From assembly GCA_965230275.1 (NCBI GenBank), contig CBDDKO010000002.1:2170001-2234000 (forward strand): a stretch of DNA of 64,000 nucleotides, in the 5' to 3' direction. The notes below the pieces were generated by a model, which saw only the letters and a program-made list of their open reading frames with translations, was not told the origin of the DNA and made no database searches. Made by a program: the position numbers and the translations under genes. Positions 8,332 through 16,179 of the stretch are shown here, piece by piece; position 1 is the stretch's first letter, and every line of letters begins with the position of its first letter. The DNA comes from JAJRRS01 sp965230275 (GTDB taxonomy: Bacteria > Planctomycetota > Phycisphaerae > Phycisphaerales > Phycisphaeraceae).

Positions 8332-9831
8332 ATGAAGCATGAATCTCAAAGTGCCAGACGTGTCTTGAACAAAGTGCTATGGCTGTGCGTGTTCGTATTG
8401 CTGCTGACGGGCTGTCTCGGCCGGGGGACGGTCGATGCGCCGACCGACCAGGCGCTGGACGACAGACTCGACGCGATCCTCCACCGCCACGGCGGCAGCG
8501 GCGCAATCGTGTCGGCAAGGTTTCTCGACGCCGGGTCGGGCTCGCTGATCTATGAAACCCCAAACGCCGACTACCCCTTCAAGCCCGCAAGCAACATGAA
8601 GCTGCTGGTCAGCGCCGCGGCACTGGACTTCTACGGCCCTGGCCACGTTTTCAAGACCTACCTCGCACTGGACGGCGAGGACCTGTGGATCATCGGCACC
8701 GGCGATCCCGGCACGGGCGACCCGAAGATCGCCAAGCAGCGCGACGCCCTGCCCACCACCATGCTCGACGAATGGGCCAACGCGCTTGTGGCTAAAGGCA
8801 TCACCGAGATCAAGGGCGATCTGGTCTATGACGACCGTGTGCTGGACGAGGTGCGCACGCACCCGAGCTGGTGGCCGGATAACCTGCTGCACTGGTACGC
8901 CGCCCCAGTGACGGGGTTGGCGTTCAACGATAACTGTGTTGACATCACCGTCACCCCCGACAGCGAGGGCAACCCTGCGACCGTTGCCGTGATGCCGCCG
9001 GTGGACGATATCACGATCTTCAACAACACCATCAGCGGCGGCGACGAACACAACCCCACGATCGCCAAGTTGCCGGGCGGGAATATCTACGAGCTGAACG
9101 GTGCGGTGACGAAGAAGACGGCGCTAAAGAGCAAGCCTGTCGAGGATCCCGGCGCATTCTTTGCCGACGCCTTACGGGCACGCCTGAGCGCACGCGGTAT
9201 CACAATCCATGGCGATATCCTTCGCGCGGACGGGCACCTGGACGGCCAACCGATCCCCGCCGACGATAAATGCATCGCGGTCCACGAAACCAAGATCGAA
9301 GACATCCTCGCACGGATCAACAAGCCCAGCCAGAACCTCTTCGCAGAGATGCTGTGCAAGACGATGGGCCGGGATTACCAACTCAAGCATGGCAACGACG
9401 AGCCGGGCAGCTGGCTGAACGGCCGGCTTGCGATCGAAGACTTCATGAAGCGATCCGGCATCAACACCCACCCGCTGGTCGTCGGCGACGGCTCGGGGCT
9501 CAGCCATAACAACCGCGTCAGCGCAAAGATGGTCAGCGACCTGCTGCTCGCGATGCACCAGCACGAACACGCCGAGGTGTTCTTCGACAGCCTGACGATC
9601 GGCGGCGTGGACGGCACCATCAGCAAACGCTTTACCGATGTCCCCGGGCGCGTCCGCGGCAAGACGGGCTACATCTCCGGCGTCCGCGCCCTGTCCGGCT
9701 ACATCCGGACCGATTCGGGATCCACCGTCATCTTCTCGATCCTCTACAACCAGATCCCCGGATCAGTCAAGCCCTACGAAGCGCAGCAGGACGAGGCCGT
9801 GCGACTGGTGATGCGCTCGTATCAACCCTGA
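8332..9831 (+). CDS. dacB: D-alanyl-D-alanine carboxypeptidase/endopeptidase, PBP4 type (S13)
   Basis: Periplasmic penicillin-binding protein of 499 residues that trims or opens peptidoglycan cross-links. The three active-site boxes are seen: SxxK as PASNMK (Ser87, Lys90), SxN in GDGSGLSHNN, and KTG in RGKTGYISG. The long insert between SxxK and SxN is typical of S13. The N-terminal hydrophobic segment ends in LLTGC (Cys28), a lipobox, so it is probably a lipoprotein rather than soluble like E. coli DacB. A paralogue is at 44685-46202. No strong ribosome site is seen before ATG 8332. Confidence 0.92.
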   Translation: MKHESQSARRVLNKVLWLCVFVLLLTGCLGRGTVDAPTDQALDDRLDAILHRHGGSGAIVSARFLDAGSGSLIYETPNADYPFKPASNMKLLVSAAALDFYGPGHVFKTYLALDGEDLWIIGTGDPGTGDPKIAKQRDALPTTMLDEWANALVAKGITEIKGDLVYDDRVLDEVRTHPSWWPDNLLHWYAAPVTGLAFNDNCVDITVTPDSEGNPATVAVMPPVDDITIFNNTISGGDEHNPTIAKLPGGNIYELNGAVTKKTALKSKPVEDPGAFFADALRARLSARGITIHGDILRADGHLDGQPIPADDKCIAVHETKIEDILARINKPSQNLFAEMLCKTMGRDYQLKHGNDEPGSWLNGRLAIEDFMKRSGINTHPLVVGDGSGLSHNNRVSAKMVSDLLLAMHQHEHAEVFFDSLTIGGVDGTISKRFTDVPGRVRGKTGYISGVRALSGYIRTDSGSTVIFSILYNQIPGSVKPYEAQQDEAVRLVMRSYQP

Positions 9832-9834
9832 AAC

Positions 9835-9857
9835 GTTTAGCGGGCGATCGCAGATCG
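9835..9857. repeat. GTTTAGCGG palindromic repeat, single copy
   Basis: A GTTTAGCGGGCGATCGCAGAT unit starts four bases after the PBP4 stop and includes a GCGATC-GCA-GATCGC hairpin (9843-9857). The same 21-base unit recurs at 43636 as one arm of a larger inverted repeat. It may act as a weak terminator or be a REP-like mobile unit. Confidence 0.55.
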
Positions 9858-9905
9858 CCGTGCCAAATGCAGAATCGAGTACGTGAGGGTTGCTGCACCT
9901 ATATC

Positions 9906-9932
9906 TGTCATCCCCGCGCAGGCGGGGATCCA
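9906..9932. repeat. REP-like palindrome
   Basis: Stem ATCCCCGC (9910-9917), loop GCAG, stem GCGGGGAT (9922-9929), flanked by TGTC and CCA. It resembles the common TGTCATCCCCGC...GATCCA bacterial palindrome. A second, related palindrome begins about 20 bases later (TGGATTCCCGCC) and is split by the insertion sequence. Confidence 0.6.
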
Positions 9933-9956
9933 TGCCTTTGAACCACCGCTATCTGG

Positions 9957-10958
9957 ATTCCCGCCTGCGGGCTTTATGCGCCATTTTATCTAACCGCTGG
10001 CGCTAACAAGCGTTCGCGCCCATACTGGTGGACCACTTACTCGACCTTACCGAGAAGGAGTCACCGGCATGGAACGCGAACTGTGGAGCATCTTAACGGC
10101 CCAACTCACCGTCATGTCAACCCACGTCCGACGCAGGCGGTTTGTGCATCCCACCGCACGCATCCTCCGCGTCTACCTCTGGGCGGTGCTGCACGATCGG
10201 CCGGTGTATTGGGCGTGTGACCGTCGTCACTGGGTCGGCGTCAAGCCGCCGGCGGCGTTGCCGGATCAGTCGACCATGAGCCGGCGTCTGGCCCGGCCCG
10301 AAACCCGTCGGGCACTCGATCAACTGATGGATCGACTCGAGCCTCAAACACAACACGCGCTGACCCTGCGTATCGACGGCAAGCCGTTGGCCGTCGCCAA
10401 GCACAGCGTCGACCGGCGTGCGACGATCGGCCGCGGCGCCGGCGGGTTCCAGAAGGGCTACAAACTCCACGCGATTTATGCCGAGAATAACCGCCCCGTC
10501 GCCTACCGTGTCGCGCCGATGAACGTCGACGAACGCATCGCCGCCAAGCAGATGATCGAACAAGAACAGCTGGGCGAGGGCTACCTGCTGGCCGACGCCA
10601 ACTACGAGACCAATCCGTTGTACGACCAGGCCGCCGGGGCCGGGCGGGTGCTGGTGACGCCACGCCGCTTCCGCCACGCCAAGGGGCTGGGCCAGTCACG
10701 CGTGCACAGCGAGCACCGCGTGGCCATGATCCAGCGGATGCGTGCGCCTTCACCGTTCATCCGCCAACTGCTTAGCACCCGTCGCAGCGTCGAGACGCGC
10801 TTCGCCAACCTCTGCAACTTCGGCGGCGGCCTGACCCACCTGCCGCCGTGGGTGCGTGGCCGCCGTGTCGAGCCTTACGTCACCGCCAAAATCCTGATCC
10901 GCCTGGCCCGCGACCATGTTATCAGGCAGGGGGTTGCATAAAGCCCGCAGGCGGGAAT
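9957..10958 (+). mobile_element. insertion sequence in a REP-like palindrome, 23-bp perfect inverted ends
   Basis: The segment is bounded by a perfect 23-base inverted repeat: 9957-9979 and 10936-10958, both containing CCGCAGGCGGG / CCCGCCTGCGG and the inner GCATAAA / TTTATGC. It carries one transposase gene. The outer part of each repeat is also REP-like palindrome sequence (GGATTCCCGCC on the left, GGCGGGAATGAC on the right), so the true IS tips may lie at GGGCTTTATGC / GCATAAAGCCC with the rest supplied by the target. No longer direct target duplication is obvious; CCCGC occurs on both sides. Total about 1.0 kb, which suits a one-gene IS4/IS5-like element. Confidence 0.65.
10069..10941 (+). 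CDS. DDE transposase (IS4/IS5-like)
   Basis: Transposase of 290 residues. The acidic triad appears as RIDGKPL (Asp103), LLADANYETN (Asp176) and STRRSVETRFANL (Glu242); GYKLHAIY before the second Asp and the VETRFANL signature with Arg near Glu are typical of DDE_Tnp_1 proteins. The N-terminal part is helical, with an HTH-like LPDQSTMSRRL near 64-74. The reading frame is intact and its TAA stop (10939-10941) lies inside the right inverted repeat. An AAGGAG site stands about 10 bases before ATG 10069. Exact IS family cannot be settled by eye. Confidence 0.8.
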   Translation: MERELWSILTAQLTVMSTHVRRRRFVHPTARILRVYLWAVLHDRPVYWACDRRHWVGVKPPAALPDQSTMSRRLARPETRRALDQLMDRLEPQTQHALTLRIDGKPLAVAKHSVDRRATIGRGAGGFQKGYKLHAIYAENNRPVAYRVAPMNVDERIAAKQMIEQEQLGEGYLLADANYETNPLYDQAAGAGRVLVTPRRFRHAKGLGQSRVHSEHRVAMIQRMRAPSPFIRQLLSTRRSVETRFANLCNFGGGLTHLPPWVRGRRVEPYVTAKILIRLARDHVIRQGVA

Positions 10959-10988
10959 GACGGCAAGAGGCCGCGATGCTTGTTCAAT

Positions 10989-12002
10989 CTACTCCAACCA
11001 ATCCCAATCAATCAGGTCGAAACCGCCTTGTGGTGTCAGTTCATAGTGCGCATTCAACGGCAGCGCAGCAAAGTTCGGACCGTGGCCGACGGGCAGCTTG
11101 TAGGCGACCGCGAAGCCGTGCTTCTCACCGCGCTCGGCGAAGATACCGGTCAGGGCTTCTAACTCGTCGTAACTCGGCCGCAGCGGGATGGTCGGGTGCT
11201 TCGATTTGTTCGCTAAGACCTCACGGATGTTGTTAGATGCAGGCTGATCCTTCAGCACCTGCGCGACATCGTCATCACAGGCGCAGAAGTCGCCGAGGAT
11301 GATCCCGGCAATGCCCTCGAGCCCGCCGGCCTGCTCGATCTGGGTGAGCATGGCGTCGATGCGGTAGTACCCTTCGCTGAGGTCTTCAAAGAATAGAAAC
11401 TTCCCGGCCATATCACGCTCTTGCCAGGGCGTGCCGGTGAGGTAGTTCCAGACCGCGAGGTTACCGCCGACAAGCGTGCCGGTGACGGGCTGCTCCGGCG
11501 GCGCGGTGAGGAAGCTCATCCGGCTGTCGCGCCAGGGCATCGCGACACGCTGCTTGCGCACCAGCTTGAGCATCACCTCGAAGTGCTCATCCGTGATGTC
11601 ATAGAAGTCGCTTGCGGGCATCGAGGCGTGGAGTGTGGACCAATCCCATTGTGAATAGACGTAACGGTGCAGCACGGTGACGTCGGAATACCCGGCGAGC
11701 AGCTTCTTCTTCGGCTTGCCGTGCTTGGCGGTCAGCTCGTCGAGTACCGGCAGCAGCCTCGGCCCGCCGGAACCGCCCCGGCCGGACCAGAGGACGTCGA
11801 TCGAATCGTCATGAGCAAAGTCGAACAGCGCCTGGGCACGCTCCCGGTCCTTGCCGGCAAACCAGAGGTGCTGGCTGGCACACTGGGGGTGGACCTTCAC
11901 GTTAAGCCCCGCCGCGGTCAGCCGATCCACGCCCAGCGCGAGCTCGATCTGCGGGGTAACGGAACAGGGACAGAGGACGCCGATGGTGAGTTGATCTTGC
12001 AC
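10989..12002 (-). CDS. LD-carboxypeptidase family protein (S66, LdcA/MccF)
   Basis: Serine peptidase of 337 residues. LdcA members remove the terminal D-Ala from muropeptide tetrapeptides during wall recycling; MccF members cleave microcin C-type conjugates. The nucleophile is Ser106 in LLAGYSDVT, the catalytic Glu is in FLFFEDLSE (about 213), and the His is in LPVGHGP (about 307). The usual opening (IGVLCPCS) is present but with Cys residues where many members have AP/AS. No signal peptide, so cytoplasmic. Divergent from the amidase gene, with 85 bases between starts that should hold both promoters. Confidence 0.85.
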   Translation of the reverse strand: MQDQLTIGVLCPCSVTPQIELALGVDRLTAAGLNVKVHPQCASQHLWFAGKDRERAQALFDFAHDDSIDVLWSGRGGSGGPRLLPVLDELTAKHGKPKKKLLAGYSDVTVLHRYVYSQWDWSTLHASMPASDFYDITDEHFEVMLKLVRKQRVAMPWRDSRMSFLTAPPEQPVTGTLVGGNLAVWNYLTGTPWQERDMAGKFLFFEDLSEGYYRIDAMLTQIEQAGGLEGIAGIILGDFCACDDDVAQVLKDQPASNNIREVLANKSKHPTIPLRPSYDELEALTGIFAERGEKHGFAVAYKLPVGHGPNFAALPLNAHYELTPQGGFDLIDWDWLE

Positions 12003-12087
12003 GGTGTGGGCCCGTATGTTGGTAAAGTATCAACCCGTACCATACCGCCTCCGATTTATTATCAGCAACCCCACTGGAGCCAAGCAC

Positions 12088-13044
12088 GTGTCAGGGAAAC
12101 GCAGCATCAGATTGGGCCTGATCCAGCACGCCTGCCCCGTCGGGTCGTTGCCGGGAGCGAACCTCGATAAAGCCGTCTGCATGATCCGCGACGCCGCCGG
12201 GCAAGGGGCGCAGCTGATCGTGACCCAGGAGCTGTTCACGAATAGCTACTTCCCGCAGGTCGAGGATGACAGCCGCTTCGACCTGGCCGAACCGATCCCC
12301 GGCCCGACGACCGACACCTTGTGCAACCTCGCGAACGAGTTGGGCGTGGCTATCAGCGCGAGCCTCTTCGAGAAGCGCGTCCCCGGCCTGTACCACAACA
12401 CCTCCGTCATGATCGACCCCGCCGGCAAGATCGTCGGCACGTACCGCAAGATGCACATCCCCGACGACCCAAGGTTCTACGAAAAGTATTACTTCACGCC
12501 CGGTGATGCGGTGGACCGCGGCGTGGTGGTGATGGATGGCTTCGGCGTGCAGGAGCTTCCGGCAAAACTTCCGGGGGCGGCAGAACTTCCGGGGGCGGGG
12601 GCGGGGGCGGGGGTGAAGACGGGCATGCTTGTTTGCTGGGACCAGTGGTTCCCCGAAGCCGCTCGGCTGACCGCGCTGCGCGGCGCGGAGGTCCTGCTAT
12701 ACCCCACCGCCATCGGCTGGTATCACGGCGAACCCGACGACGAAAAGACATGCCAACACGATGCCTGGCAGACCATCCAGCGCTCCCACGCCATCGCCAA
12801 CGGCGTCTTCGTCGCCGCCATCAACCGCGTCGGCACCGAAGACGACTTAACCTTCTGGGGCCGCTCCTTCATCGCCGACCCCGGCGGCCGGATCATCGCC
12901 GAAGCCTCCGGCGACCAGGAAGAAGTCCTGATCGCCGAGTGTGATTTGAGTCTGATCGAAGAAACCCGCCGCGGCTGGCCGTTCCTGAGAGATCGCCGGG
13001 TTGACGCCTACGGCGGGCTGACGAAGCGGATGTTGGATGAGTAA
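12088..13044 (+). CDS. aguB: N-carbamoylputrescine amidase-like carbon-nitrogen hydrolase
   Basis: Nitrilase-superfamily amidase of 318 residues that most resembles AguB, which makes putrescine from N-carbamoylputrescine. The triad is Glu48 (VTQELF), Lys121 (TYRKMHIPDD) and Cys183 (LVCWDQWFPE); the CWDQWFPE box and IGWYHGEP...QHDAWQTIQRSHAIANG are AguB-like. Odd: about 20 residues rich in Leu-Pro-Gly-Ala (about 155-176) are inserted just before the catalytic Cys strand. They come from a local GGGGCGGG-rich tandem repeat. The start is GTG 12088, with GGAG eight bases upstream; the frame is open further upstream but overlaps the divergent promoter. No agmatine deiminase gene is in the window. 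Confidence 0.82.
   Translation: MSGKRSIRLGLIQHACPVGSLPGANLDKAVCMIRDAAGQGAQLIVTQELFTNSYFPQVEDDSRFDLAEPIPGPTTDTLCNLANELGVAISASLFEKRVPGLYHNTSVMIDPAGKIVGTYRKMHIPDDPRFYEKYYFTPGDAVDRGVVVMDGFGVQELPAKLPGAAELPGAGAGAGVKTGMLVCWDQWFPEAARLTALRGAEVLLYPTAIGWYHGEPDDEKTCQHDAWQTIQRSHAIANGVFVAAINRVGTEDDLTFWGRSFIADPGGRIIAEASGDQEEVLIAECDLSLIEETRRGWPFLRDRRVDAYGGLTKRMLDE
13012..13042 (+). repeat. 31-bp direct repeat, copy 1 (end of aguB)
   Basis: The last 31 bases before the aguB stop (beginning GGCGGGCTGACGAAGCGG) recur with one mismatch at 13935-13965, 923 bases downstream. This copy is the original, since it is coding. Confidence 0.8.
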
Positions 13045-13154
13045 GGATTGTAGGGATTTTTAGAATGAAGTGAACGCCTTACGACATGCCCCCTCAATCA
13101 CAGAATCCAACCGACCGATATGTGCAGAAGTCACATTTTCCAGGAGGATCGGTC

Positions 13155-13748
13155 ATGAAGAAGCAAGTACTTATCGGAATAGCGGCATGTCTGATAGCCG
13201 GGTTGGCATGGACATCAAACGATGTCGCCGTCGCAGCTCAGGACGACGGCCCAACCCCGACACAACGGCTTCGGTTGCTTGAAGTCAAAATGGCGAACGT
13301 TGAAAAACTCGTCGGTGTCAAACTCGATGACAACGCAGCGATCGCACAGCTCGTTCGTGAGCGCGAAGAAGCCATGGCGATGGCCAAGGCGAACTCGGTG
13401 GTATCACAGCTTCAAACCATCCGCTCGCAGCTCGAGCTGTATCAGATCCAACATAAAGGCCATTATCCTGATCTTGCTCGTGGGTGGCACCAACTCGTCG
13501 GAGAAACCGATAGCAATGGCCGACTCCTGAAGACCGGTCAACCCAACCGCAACGGACTCGGCCCCTACCTCCGCAGCCCTGCGATCAATCCCATCACTCA
13601 GAGCAGCAAGGTCATCACCAAACGCGAAGATGTGGGGCAAGATGCCGGTTGGTTATACACCCCCAGGACGGGGGAAATCAAGATCGTGATGCCGCGCGCT
13701 ATCGCAGCCGCCACACAGATGGACCCGGTCAATGTCGTGGTCTACTAA
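13155..13748 (+). CDS. secreted protein with pseudopilin-like C-terminal half
   Basis: Exported protein of 197 residues. Residues 1-30 form a signal peptide (positively charged MKKQ, hydrophobic stretch, AVAAQ cleavage-like end). A helical, charged stretch follows (about 36-85). The part from about 86 on, IRSQLELYQIQHKGHYPDLA, resembles the globular domain of type II secretion pseudopilins such as GspG, which share a Leu-Glu-Leu-Tyr helix and Gly-x-Tyr-Pro turn; but the prepilin peptidase site is absent. Start ATG 13155 follows CAGGAGG at an ideal distance; the frame is open to 13086 without a better start. It lies in a lower-GC stretch with repeats. Role unknown. Confidence 0.65.
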   Translation: MKKQVLIGIAACLIAGLAWTSNDVAVAAQDDGPTPTQRLRLLEVKMANVEKLVGVKLDDNAAIAQLVREREEAMAMAKANSVVSQLQTIRSQLELYQIQHKGHYPDLARGWHQLVGETDSNGRLLKTGQPNRNGLGPYLRSPAINPITQSSKVITKREDVGQDAGWLYTPRTGEIKIVMPRAIAAATQMDPVNVVVY

Positions 13749-13834
13749 TCCAGACGAGTTTGATCCATCATATGTTCGTGTGCGTCATGCCCGGTGTTCG
13801 GCCAATCCGAGACTGAAGGTGACCAAGAGCCAGG

Positions 13835-13930
13835 TACCACACTTTGGCGGCATCGCCGCATAGTGTGTTGGTTTGTCATTGGACCACCACATTGTACCTC
13901 GCACACTTTGCCTGCAGGTCAAAGTGTGGC
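13835..13930. repeat. double-hairpin intergenic element, copy A
   Basis: Two hairpins in a row. The first pairs CACACT with AGTGTG around a GCGGCATCGCCGC core (from about 13839). The second is CACACTTTG (13902-13910), a nine-base loop, then CAAAGTGTG (13920-13928). The outer sequence is TACCAC...GTGGCA. A relative with the same two-hairpin plan is at 14828-14901, suggesting a small non-autonomous mobile unit or a structured RNA. Confidence 0.6.
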
Positions 13931-13934
13931 ACCT

Positions 13935-13965
13935 GGCGGGCTGACGAAGCGGTTGTTGGATGAGT
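13935..13965 (+). repeat. 31-bp direct repeat, copy 2 (stray aguB tail)
   Basis: Matches the aguB 3' end (13012-13042) at 30 of 31 positions but is not part of any gene here. It follows the double hairpin directly, which suggests that the material between the copies arrived by a duplication or insertion. Confidence 0.8.
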
Positions 13966-13995
13966 GAGACAAATTGCCCAGGTAGGACGTGACAT

Positions 13996-14373
13996 ATGCA
14001 GATACAGCGTTTACTGAAGCGCATCGCTCGAGTTGAATCATTGCCATGCCAACTGTGGTGGGCAGAACACGGGGATGCGAATAATCATGTACTACTCGAT
14101 GAACTGATCGATACAACTGCCCATGCTGCTAAACATCACACCAACCGTAGCGATTCATTCGAGTCGCTTACTGATGACGAACAGCAGGCATTAATTGAAT
14201 TTCACGACATAGTAGACAATTTATTTACACACATCCCTTGGGATGACGCCAGCATTTCTACCATAGAGCTCATTCAGAACAATCCTTCGCTGGAACGCAT
14301 TCGTCAGTCTGCGGCTAAGTGCCTGCGCTGCTTTGATACGCAGTTTAGTTTGGATGACTTGATCAATGATTAG
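13996..14373 (+). CDS. hypothetical protein, 125 aa
   Basis: Not recognised. A soluble, mostly helical, acidic protein with no signal peptide or membrane segment. Noticeable features are CQLWWAEHGDANNHVLLDELID near 18-39 (split: CQLWWAEHGD, ANNHVLLDELID) and two Cys in AAKCLRCFD (about 105-113). Base composition is much lower in GC than the surrounding genes, as with the next gene. It follows the stray aguB tail by about 30 bases and no strong ribosome site is seen. Likely real because its start, length and codon flow are regular, but function is unknown. Confidence 0.5.
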   Translation: MQIQRLLKRIARVESLPCQLWWAEHGDANNHVLLDELIDTTAHAAKHHTNRSDSFESLTDDEQQALIEFHDIVDNLFTHIPWDDASISTIELIQNNPSLERIRQSAAKCLRCFDTQFSLDDLIND

Positions 14374-14436
14374 TGGACGACCAACCGGTGGGTTACGCTT
14401 CGTCAACCCACCCTACGCACTATAAGCGAGGTCGGT

Positions 14437-14778
14437 ATGTCTTTGGAGCCACTAGAAACTATTGTGAGATCGATTGTGAATCAACTGGTGGATGGCGAGT
14501 ATGACGCAGTGGTCTCCGGATGCATCACGTCAAGGCTCACATCCGAAGATATAAATGATGTTCTCACCGATTACGGGCGAACATTCATTAAACCACCAGC
14601 AGACGCTTTTCGGGATATCGATGCCATCGCTGAGAAGAACTCCAAACCTGCTAGGTGGTCAGTTCACGCACCACTATGGACCAGCGAAGAAGGTCGATCT
14701 GATTTGACACTCGAATTAACGGTCATACGCAAGAATAATCGCTGGGAAGTCGAATTAGACGATCTACATGTTCTGTGA
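14437..14778 (+). CDS. hypothetical protein, 113 aa
   Basis: Small soluble protein with no signal or membrane helix. The C-terminal half is the most distinctive: WSVHAPLWTSEEGRSDLTLE followed by a basic turn and EVELDDLHVL at the very end. I recall this layout from a group of conserved uncharacterised bacterial proteins, sometimes next to immunity-like genes, but I cannot name the family with certainty. The gene is lower in GC than its surroundings. It sits between two double-hairpin repeats and may have come in with the 125-residue gene before it. Confidence 0.6.
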   Translation: MSLEPLETIVRSIVNQLVDGEYDAVVSGCITSRLTSEDINDVLTDYGRTFIKPPADAFRDIDAIAEKNSKPARWSVHAPLWTSEEGRSDLTLELTVIRKNNRWEVELDDLHVL

Positions 14779-14827
14779 TTGTGCCTGTCAGTGGGATATT
14801 AGAGCAATCCCAATCCAACTGTAGCGG

Positions 14828-14901
14828 GTGCCACGTTTTGTCCGCGAAGCGGCAAAGCGTGTGTTGCACTCACATTTTGCCCTTCGGGTCAAAATGTGCC
14901 A
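14828..14901. repeat. double-hairpin intergenic element, copy B
   Basis: Same plan as copy A: a first hairpin with TGCCACGTTTTG, a CCGC/GCGG inner stem and CAAAGCGTG, then a second hairpin CACATTTTG (14871-14879), loop CCCTTCGGGT, CAAAATGTG (14890-14898), closing with GCCACC. The stem bases differ from copy A but pair just as well, so structure seems to be kept by compensating changes. Confidence 0.6.
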
Positions 14902-14953
14902 CCCATAGGCGATACGTTTGGATTGAGTACGCTCTAGTGCGTGTGTGGTTACC

Positions 14954-14979
14954 GATCCCCCGGCGGAGCCGGGGGCTGA
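14954..14979. repeat. GATCCCCCGGC palindrome, copy 1
   Basis: CCCCCGGC-GGA-GCCGGGGG hairpin with flanking GAT and CTGA. The reverse complement matches the unit at 29046-29070 apart from one loop base, so this is a dispersed repeat. It sits just before the convergent C45 hydrolase end and could serve as a terminator stem. Confidence 0.65.
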
Positions 14980-15006
14980 GGGACGAATGGGGTGGGACAG
15001 TTGGGG

Positions 15007-16128
15007 TTAGGCTTGCGCGAGCTTTTTCCCCGGCGTGAACCTTTCAAACTCGTTCTCACTCGGCCGGCCCCAAAGCGCCCACATTTCTCCCGTGTGTGGG
15101 GACATGATGACGGCGCCGGAGGTTTCGACGTCGTAGCCTTCGACCGGGGACTGGCAGATGCTGAAGCCCTCGTCCTTGCGGATGCGGGTGAAGTCCATCA
15201 GGACGTCGGGGGTGATCTGTCCTGCGTTGGCGTTGATAAACTCGTGGGCCTGGTCGAGGCGGGTGACGGTGCTCTGGCGGGCCTGGGGGGTGCGGGGGCG
15301 TTCGATGTGGATCATCTCGGCGTCGAAGCAGTGGTTGGTGTGCAGGTAGGTGGTGGTAAGCGGTGTGGCGGCGCGGATGCCGGGGGCGGCCTCGACGTTG
15401 AAGCCGTGGCCGTCGGGGCCCATGACCAGGTAGTTGTGTGCGCCGGCGAGGTCGGCGTCGTCGAGGACTTTCATGGCTTCGCCGAGCGTCTGCTGGGCGA
15501 GCATCTTGCGGACGACGAACGGCCAGGTGACGCCGCGCTTACCCTCCTTGGTGTAGAGGTTGTTGATGCCGACGGCGATGCCCAGTTCGTTCATGCCGAT
15601 CATGCCGACGCAGCCGTTGAGCGTGAACGTCGAGAACGCGGGCTGGCCGTCGGGGTGGGCGTCGAGCATGAGGACGAACGGCGTCGCGCCGGTGTGCATG
15701 TCCCAGGTCTCGGCGAGGTAGCCGTGGCCGGTGGGCGACTGATTGGGCGCGGTGAGGACGGCGGTGCATCCGCCGGGGTCGTCGACGATGTGTTGATGCA
15801 GGACGTCAACGAAGTCGGTGAAGCCGTTCATGACCATCAGCTCGGGCATGGGGACGCCGGAGCCATCGGAGATACCTTCGAGCTCGGCGCAAAGCGCTTC
15901 GTCGAAGCGGTGGTGGTACGGCATGAGGCGTTGGGCGAGCTCGAAGATGACGCTGCGGTGGGCACCGGCGTGGGCCCAGTCATGCGAGGAGCAGAGGCTC
16001 ATTCGGTGTTCGGTCAGCCTGCCGATGTCGTCGGCGTAGGCCTGGCCGTGCTTGTGTCCCATGCTGTACGGATCACCGCCGATCGAAAGGGTACGGATCG
16101 CTGTCACTCCAAGCTCCTTGCAGGCCAT
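15007..16128 (-). CDS. C45 family autoproteolytic acyltransferase/hydrolase
   Basis: Ntn-hydrolase of 373 residues similar to acyl-CoA:6-aminopenicillanic acid acyltransferase (C45). Such proteins cut themselves before a Cys that becomes the N-terminal nucleophile; here Cys121 in DDPGGCTAVL is in the right setting. Other family marks are the early SYMGHKHGQAYAD-like PYSMGHKHGQAYAD, ELEGISDGSG, GYLAETWDMH, NELGIAVGINNL and the late MSPHTGEMWA. There is no signal peptide. The family cleaves or exchanges amide-linked acyl groups (penicillins, N-acyl amino acids, carcinine); the substrate here is not predictable. It stands alone. Confidence 0.82.
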   Translation of the reverse strand: MACKELGVTAIRTLSIGGDPYSMGHKHGQAYADDIGRLTEHRMSLCSSHDWAHAGAHRSVIFELAQRLMPYHHRFDEALCAELEGISDGSGVPMPELMVMNGFTDFVDVLHQHIVDDPGGCTAVLTAPNQSPTGHGYLAETWDMHTGATPFVLMLDAHPDGQPAFSTFTLNGCVGMIGMNELGIAVGINNLYTKEGKRGVTWPFVVRKMLAQQTLGEAMKVLDDADLAGAHNYLVMGPDGHGFNVEAAPGIRAATPLTTTYLHTNHCFDAEMIHIERPRTPQARQSTVTRLDQAHEFINANAGQITPDVLMDFTRIRKDEGFSICQSPVEGYDVETSGAVIMSPHTGEMWALWGRPSENEFERFTPGKKLAQA

Positions 16129-16179
16129 CCTGCCGTGTGTGAGAACAAAGGATATGTATGGCGATTATATCACGGTGGG

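Noticed and set aside
13012..13965. 31-base direct repeat as attL/attR of an integrated element
   Set aside because: No integrase or recombinase between the copies and no tRNA gene; kept only as a duplication or insertion trace.
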